From an uncultured Mucilaginibacter sp. (GTDB taxonomy: Bacteria > Bacteroidota > Bacteroidia > Sphingobacteriales > Sphingobacteriaceae): DNA of 64,000 nt. The position numbers were made by a program, and so were the translations under genes. Location of the stretch: NCBI GenBank assembly GCA_903864275.1, contig CAIPFE010000019.1, forward strand, positions 285,808-349,807, read 5' to 3'. A model generated the notes under the pieces. It made no database searches and was not told where the DNA came from. It saw only the letters and a program-made list of their open reading frames with translations. Positions 60,352 through 64,000 of the stretch are shown here, piece after piece. The first letter of the stretch is position 1. Each line of letters begins with the position of its first letter.

Positions 60352-61029
60352 ATGAAACTCCTGATCATAGAAGATGAGCAAGCGCTCAGGGATAATATAA
60401 CCCATTACTTTAATGAAGATGGTAATATTTGTGAAAGCTGCAGCAGCTTACTTGGCGCTATTAACAAATTGTCAAATTACGATTACGATTGTGTTTTGCT
60501 GGATATAGGTTTGCCGGATGGTGACGGATTTGCTATTTTGGAGTATCTTAAGGCGCAAATGAAAAACGAAGCCGTGCTTATCATTTCGGCAAGAAATTCC
60601 CTCGATGATAAACTTAAAGGGCTTAATATAGGTGCGGACGATTATTTAACAAAGCCTTTCCATCTTGCCGAGCTTAAAGCCAGGGTGGTGGCAATTTACA
60701 GGCGCAAAGCCTTTAACAGTAATAGTAAGCTGGTTTTCAATGAAATAGCCATCGATCTGTTGGGCCGGTCGGTTGATGTAAACAATTTACCGGTGACCCT
60801 CACACGAAAGGAATATGACATGCTGCTGTATTTTATTGCCAATAAGGGAAAAGTGATCTCAAAAAATGCTCTTGCTGAGCACCTATGGGGGGATGAAATG
60901 GATATGCATGATAACTTTGATTTCATTTACACGCATATCAAAAACCTCCGGAAAAAACTCCTGGAGGCTACTGCCAATGATTATCTCAGGTCAATTTACG
61001 GGATAGGTTATAAATTTAGCCCGCAATGA
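60352..61029 (+). CDS. OmpR/PhoB-family response regulator
   Basis: The start is set at the ATG 60352 (MKLLIIEDEQ); the TTG at 60337 lies in the promoter box. The 225-residue regulator has E7-D8, phospho-acceptor Asp51 in CVLLDIGLPD, switch residues in LIISARNS and YLTKPF, and a winged-helix C-terminal domain (LTRKEYDMLLYFIANKGKVI and FIYTHIKNLRKKL). It overlaps the sensor kinase gene by 4 nt (ATGA). It may bind the direct repeats at 62462-62493; that is inference. Confidence 0.94.
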   Translation: MKLLIIEDEQALRDNITHYFNEDGNICESCSSLLGAINKLSNYDYDCVLLDIGLPDGDGFAILEYLKAQMKNEAVLIISARNSLDDKLKGLNIGADDYLTKPFHLAELKARVVAIYRRKAFNSNSKLVFNEIAIDLLGRSVDVNNLPVTLTRKEYDMLLYFIANKGKVISKNALAEHLWGDEMDMHDNFDFIYTHIKNLRKKLLEATANDYLRSIYGIGYKFSPQ

Positions 61030-62276
61030 AACTCTCGGCACATTATAGTAAAGCAAGTATCATCATAACAATATCTGTATTGCTCGTAGGGGCGGTGGTT
61101 TACTTTTTTGCGATAAACTATATTGCCGATAACCAACTCAACAGCGATTTGACAGAAGAGATTGGTGAAGTTGTGGAATATGTAAACCTTCACGGCCAAT
61201 TGCCTAAACCGGTAGATTTTGATGAAGATCAGACAACCTTTGTAAAAACAAATCAAAAATATGTGCCAACAAGGTTTTTTGACACGGTTTATAAGAACCC
61301 AAAGGAGAAAAATCCGGAAGCCGGGCGCGCAATAACCGGCTTAATTTCATTAAAAGGCCAGCATTATATCGCCACAATTACAGTATCAAGGGAAAGCACG
61401 GAATATTTGATACAAATCATCGGCGCCATTACCCTTGCATTATCGATCGCACTGCTTGTGATACTTTTTGTTACTAACAGGTACATTCTAAGCGGCTTAT
61501 GGAGGCCATTTTACGATACCTTAAATGCATTAAAAGCATTCAATATTTCCGACAGCAAAAGGTTCCACCTCAGGCATAATAAAGTTGATGAGTTTAATGA
61601 GTTGAACAGGGTGGTTGAAAACATGGCCTCGAGGGTAAAAAATGATTACCAGCATCTGAAACACTTTACCGAGAACGCCTCGCATGAAATGCTGACCCCT
61701 TTAGCTGTAATTACTGCTAAGCTGGATACCCTTATCCAGGATGAAACCCTGAAGCCTGAGCAATTTGAGCAGATCAATGACATTTACTCAGCTGCAAGCA
61801 AACTTTCGAGGCTTAACCAGTCGTTGCTCTTATTGGTTAAGATAGAAAACAACCTGGTTGATGATGCCGAGCTATTGAGCCTGGATGGGCTGATCGGCCA
61901 GAAGATAAGGCAGTTCAATGAGTTGATACTTTCAAGAGATATAAAAGTAATTGAGCACCTGGAGGAAAAAGAAGTTACAGCAAGCAAATATTTGGTCGAC
62001 ATTCTGCTTAATAACCTGTTCAGCAATGCCATCAGGCACAATATTGATCACGGCCAGGTCAAAATTACCTTAACTGCCAATAAACTTATTTTTCAGAACA
62101 GCGGTGCCGAAAAAACACTGAATAACGAGAGGCTTTTCGAACGTTTTCAAAAGGGGCAGAAATCCGAGGGCACCGGCCTGGGCTTGACTATCGTCAAAAA
62201 CATCTGCAATTTATACCATTGGGACATTGCCTATTCCTTTGAAAATTCACTTCATACTTTTTTGATTACGCTTTAA
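61026..62276 (+). CDS. Sensor histidine kinase (partner of the OmpR-type regulator)
   Basis: A 416-residue inner-membrane kinase. Two spans (about 10-30 and 135-158, IGAITLALSIALLVILFVT) enclose a short periplasmic loop of about 100 residues. The dimerisation domain has phospho-acceptor His220 in NASHEMLTPLAVI. The ATPase domain has NNLFSNAIRHN (N box), FERFQKGQ (F box) and GTGLGLTIVKNIC (G2 box). The gene overlaps the regulator gene by 4 nt. The signal is unknown; the periplasmic loop has no recognised domain. A tiny membrane protein gene lies 327 nt downstream. Confidence 0.94.
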   Translation: MKLSAHYSKASIIITISVLLVGAVVYFFAINYIADNQLNSDLTEEIGEVVEYVNLHGQLPKPVDFDEDQTTFVKTNQKYVPTRFFDTVYKNPKEKNPEAGRAITGLISLKGQHYIATITVSRESTEYLIQIIGAITLALSIALLVILFVTNRYILSGLWRPFYDTLNALKAFNISDSKRFHLRHNKVDEFNELNRVVENMASRVKNDYQHLKHFTENASHEMLTPLAVITAKLDTLIQDETLKPEQFEQINDIYSAASKLSRLNQSLLLLVKIENNLVDDAELLSLDGLIGQKIRQFNELILSRDIKVIEHLEEKEVTASKYLVDILLNNLFSNAIRHNIDHGQVKITLTANKLIFQNSGAEKTLNNERLFERFQKGQKSEGTGLGLTIVKNICNLYHWDIAYSFENSLHTFLITL

Positions 62277-62603
62277 CGCTCCTGTTTTAAATCCTTGTCA
62301 TAAAAAGAATCGGAAGTGGGGTTTTGCTAAGCCATTTTCCGTTCCCCACCAATTCCCCAAACTGTGTATTTCCCGGACCGCTTTATCAAAAAATAAAAAG
62401 AGATCGCTAATCGGGGGGATAATTGCTTAAGCTTTCTTAAAAAAAAACCGGGTGTTTAAACTGCTAAAACAGCTTAATTTATGCTGAAACAGCATTTATT
62501 GACATACTTTGAAGACCTGCAGCGATTTACATGTTACATTAATCCGGAATGCTGGAATGATTATTGAATTTGTTAAACAATAGACGTTAAAAATTAAATC
62601 ATC
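62277..62603. other. Intergenic with a direct-repeat pair
   Basis: 327 bp between the sensor kinase gene and the tiny membrane protein. It contains the pair described at 62462-62493 and no reading frame of note. No terminator with a clear stem was found after the kinase gene. Confidence 0.4.
62462..62493 (+). promoter_or_regulatory. Direct repeat TGCTRAAACAGC, candidate operator
   Basis: TGCTAAAACAGC (62462-62473) and TGCTGAAACAGC (62482-62493) are 20 bp apart, about two helical turns, with one base difference. The second copy is also an almost perfect hairpin TGCTG/CAGCA. They lie upstream of the tiny membrane gene. Confidence 0.45.
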
Positions 62604-62705
62604 ATGAGTATTTTTAATTGGCTCGGGATATTGCTGATGGCTGCTCCCGTATTTTTTATTATCAAAACAAGCATTGGAATGATCAAGGATAAAAGAATAA
62701 ACTAA
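62604..62705 (+). CDS. Tiny membrane protein, 33 residues
   Basis: ATG at 62604 and TAA at 62703-62705 give 33 residues. A short start (MSIFNW) leads into one hydrophobic span (LGILLMAAPVFFIIKTSIG) and a basic tail MIKDKRIN. The length and charge pattern fit a small inner-membrane regulator, somewhat like KdpF-type peptides. It follows an OmpR-type two-component system, and a direct-repeat pair is about 110 bp upstream. No family is recognised; a chance frame is possible. Confidence 0.5.
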   Translation: MSIFNWLGILLMAAPVFFIIKTSIGMIKDKRIN

Positions 62706-62931
62706 TTTGATTTAAACTTTTACCTTATCACATTTTAAATTTCAGCCCGCAAACGCATCCGGCTGCTTAAGCTATGGCGGCCTGTGGAACGCTGCCTTAC
62801 TCCCACCGGCTGGCCAAACAACCAGTTTTTCCGTTGTGATCTTAAATCGCGTAAATCTTAGCTCGTACTAATTAAACAATTGTAAATAATCCCTATTTTT
62901 ACCTATCACCAATTATAAAACCGGGTAAATT

Positions 62932-63795
62932 ATGGCTGCATCATTAAGGATCAATAAAATCGCCGTGCAAATAATTACTGTTTGCATCACCTGCTTTTGG
63001 CTCACAGCTGCAAAAGCGCAAAGCGATAACCCCAAATTTAAAGTTATAGCCTTTTATACAGGCAGGGATGATAAGGCACATATCAGTTTTATGCATGAAG
63101 CGAACCAGTGGTTCCCTAAAATGGCGTCAAAATATCATTTTGCGTACGATTCCACAAAGAACTGGAGCAATATGAATGCGGAGTTCCTGTCGCATTACCA
63201 GGTGGTGGTTTTTTTAGATACCCGGCCTGATGACCCTGCACAGCGCGCGGCATTCCAGAAATATATGGAGAACGGCGGGGCCTGGATGGGTTTTCACTTT
63301 GCAGGATTTGCACTTACGCCCTCAGAATTTCCGCAGAACTGGGACTGGTACCATAATACATTTTTGGGATCGGGACAGTTCGTGAGCAATACCTGGCGGC
63401 CGGTATCCGCCATCCTGGATGTGGACCGGAACTTCCCCGCAACCAAACACATGCCGAAAAAATTTACAACCGCGCCCAGCGAATGGTACCGGTGGGAGAA
63501 TGACCTGCGCAAAAACCCCAACATTCAAATACTTTGCTCCATCGATTCAGCCAGTTACCCGCTCGGCACGGGCCCCAAACTCCACGAGATATGGCACAGC
63601 GGCTATTACCCCATTGTTTGGACAAATAAGAACTATAAAATGATATACTTCAACTGGGGTCATAACGATATGGACTATGAACATAAATACGATAACACCA
63701 CCCGCACGCTATCGTCTACATTCAGCAGCCCGATGGAAGATAAATTGATTGTTGACGCTTTGCTTTGGTTAGGTGCACCAAAGAAAGGGGGCTGA
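62932..63795 (+). CDS. Exported ThuA-like protein
   Basis: A 287-residue protein with leader AVQIITVCITCFWLTAAKAQ, preceded by nine residues. The rest is the ThuA domain: FKVIAFYTGRDDKAHISFMH opens it, and HYQVVVFLDTRPDDPAQRAAF, YMENGGAWMGFHFAGFA, KLHEIWHSGYYPIVWTNKN and KMIYFNWGHNDMDYEHK follow. ThuA-like proteins have a class I glutamine amidotransferase-like fold and are linked to trehalose or other sugar use. Here the exact role is not clear. It is a single gene before the tRNA. Confidence 0.88.
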   Translation: MAASLRINKIAVQIITVCITCFWLTAAKAQSDNPKFKVIAFYTGRDDKAHISFMHEANQWFPKMASKYHFAYDSTKNWSNMNAEFLSHYQVVVFLDTRPDDPAQRAAFQKYMENGGAWMGFHFAGFALTPSEFPQNWDWYHNTFLGSGQFVSNTWRPVSAILDVDRNFPATKHMPKKFTTAPSEWYRWENDLRKNPNIQILCSIDSASYPLGTGPKLHEIWHSGYYPIVWTNKNYKMIYFNWGHNDMDYEHKYDNTTRTLSSTFSSPMEDKLIVDALLWLGAPKKGG

Positions 63796-63878
63796 TGTCA
63801 CTAAATTGTTGATTATAAATGAATTAAGTGTACCTAAAGTGTTTTAAATTGCCCTGAAGGAAAAAATGCAAATTAATT

Positions 63879-63909
63879 TTTGAAGAATAGGCCAATCATT
63901 CTATATTTG
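63879..63909 (+). promoter_or_regulatory. Promoter of tRNA-Val
   Basis: TTTG (63879-63882), a 19-nt spacer and TATATTTG (63902-63909) match the Bacteroidota promoter consensus in both boxes and in spacing. The tRNA starts 16 nt later. This is the best promoter in the window. Confidence 0.85.
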
Positions 63910-63924
63910 CAGTCCCCAAAGGGA

Positions 63925-63999
63925 GGGAGTTTAGCTCAGCTGGTTCAGAGCATCTGCCTTACAAGCAGAGGGTCACTGGTTCGAACCCAGTAACTCCCA
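63925..63999 (+). tRNA. tRNA-Val (anticodon TAC)
   Basis: A 75-nt cloverleaf. The acceptor stem is GGGAGTT/AACTCCC (63925-63931 with 63992-63998) with discriminator A. The D arm is GCTC...GAGC, and the anticodon stem is TCTGC/GCAGA with loop CTTACAA, giving anticodon TAC for GTA and other Val codons. The T arm is CTGGTTCGAACCCAG. The last base of the window (C) could be the first base of an encoded CCA end; the window stops there. Confidence 0.97.
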
Positions 64000-64000
64000 C

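Overview
The window looks like ordinary chromosome from a Bacteroidota bacterium, most likely Sphingobacteriaceae (Mucilaginibacter/Pedobacter type). This rests on gene families and signals, not on a database match. The signals are a SusC/SusD outer-membrane pair, two cargo proteins with the type B C-terminal sorting domain of the type IX secretion system, DUF5009, DUF3943, DUF5916 and ThuA proteins, many signal peptides ending in A-Q, and promoters of the TTTG/TAnnTTTG kind. No phage, insertion sequence, CRISPR array or rRNA was seen. One tRNA-Val(TAC) closes the window.

Layout. 1-2.4 kb: the tail of an upstream gene, a decayed seven-haem cytochrome c gene and an HD-domain hydrolase. 2.8-12.6 kb: a GH2 exo-glucosaminidase-like enzyme, a patatin-like lipase, then an esterase-lactonase fusion, a gluconate permease and a glycerate kinase in a row, and an amine oxidase. 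12.7-20.1 kb: a palindromic MITE-like element, a GH8 enzyme and a three-gene RND efflux operon (outer-membrane factor, pump, adaptor). 20.4-24.6 kb: a glycine-rich RRM protein, a GreA-like protein, a LytS/LytTR two-component pair and an unrecognised secreted protein with an HExxH metalloprotease signature. 25-28.4 kb: a small membrane protein and two tandem T9SS type B proteins. 28.4-35.2 kb: an AraC regulator divergent from a phytanoyl-CoA dioxygenase-like gene, a DUF3943 protein, an atypical SDR and an MMPL/RND exporter. 35.5-39.7 kb: a DgkA-type kinase and recO, a HigBA toxin-antitoxin pair, then a DUF5009 acyltransferase-like gene coupled to a GH18 chitinase. 40-48.7 kb: a DUF5916 barrel protein, SusC/SusD, an AraC regulator and a VOC protein. 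49.3-57.8 kb: a DoxX-like membrane protein, an S41 protease, a NarL regulator with a propeller-type sensor kinase, an NTF2-like protein and a PQQ-type propeller protein. 58-64 kb: a thioredoxin-like protein, a cytochrome b561-type protein with a decayed small membrane gene beside it, an OmpR-type two-component system with a tiny membrane protein, a ThuA protein and tRNA-Val.

How the genes may work together. Several enzymes point to amino-sugar and glycan use: GH18 with DUF5009, GH2 glucosaminidase-like and GH8. The esterase-lactonase, gluconate permease and glycerate kinase suggest sugar-acid uptake and catabolism. The SusC/SusD pair has no adjacent glycan enzymes.

The least explained signal is a set of degenerate short-word repeats (GTGAGTAG, TTGATTAAGTTGG, AGAGATTAG, AAGTCTTAAGTC, TTTGAAAATG) at gene 3' ends. 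The native stop codon often lies inside the repeat word, and the words carry stop codons in several frames. Other points worth attention are the palindromic element at 12713-12853, terminator-like hairpins just upstream of promoters, the HExxH protein beside its two-component system, and a pair of direct repeats in front of a 33-residue membrane protein next to an OmpR-type system.
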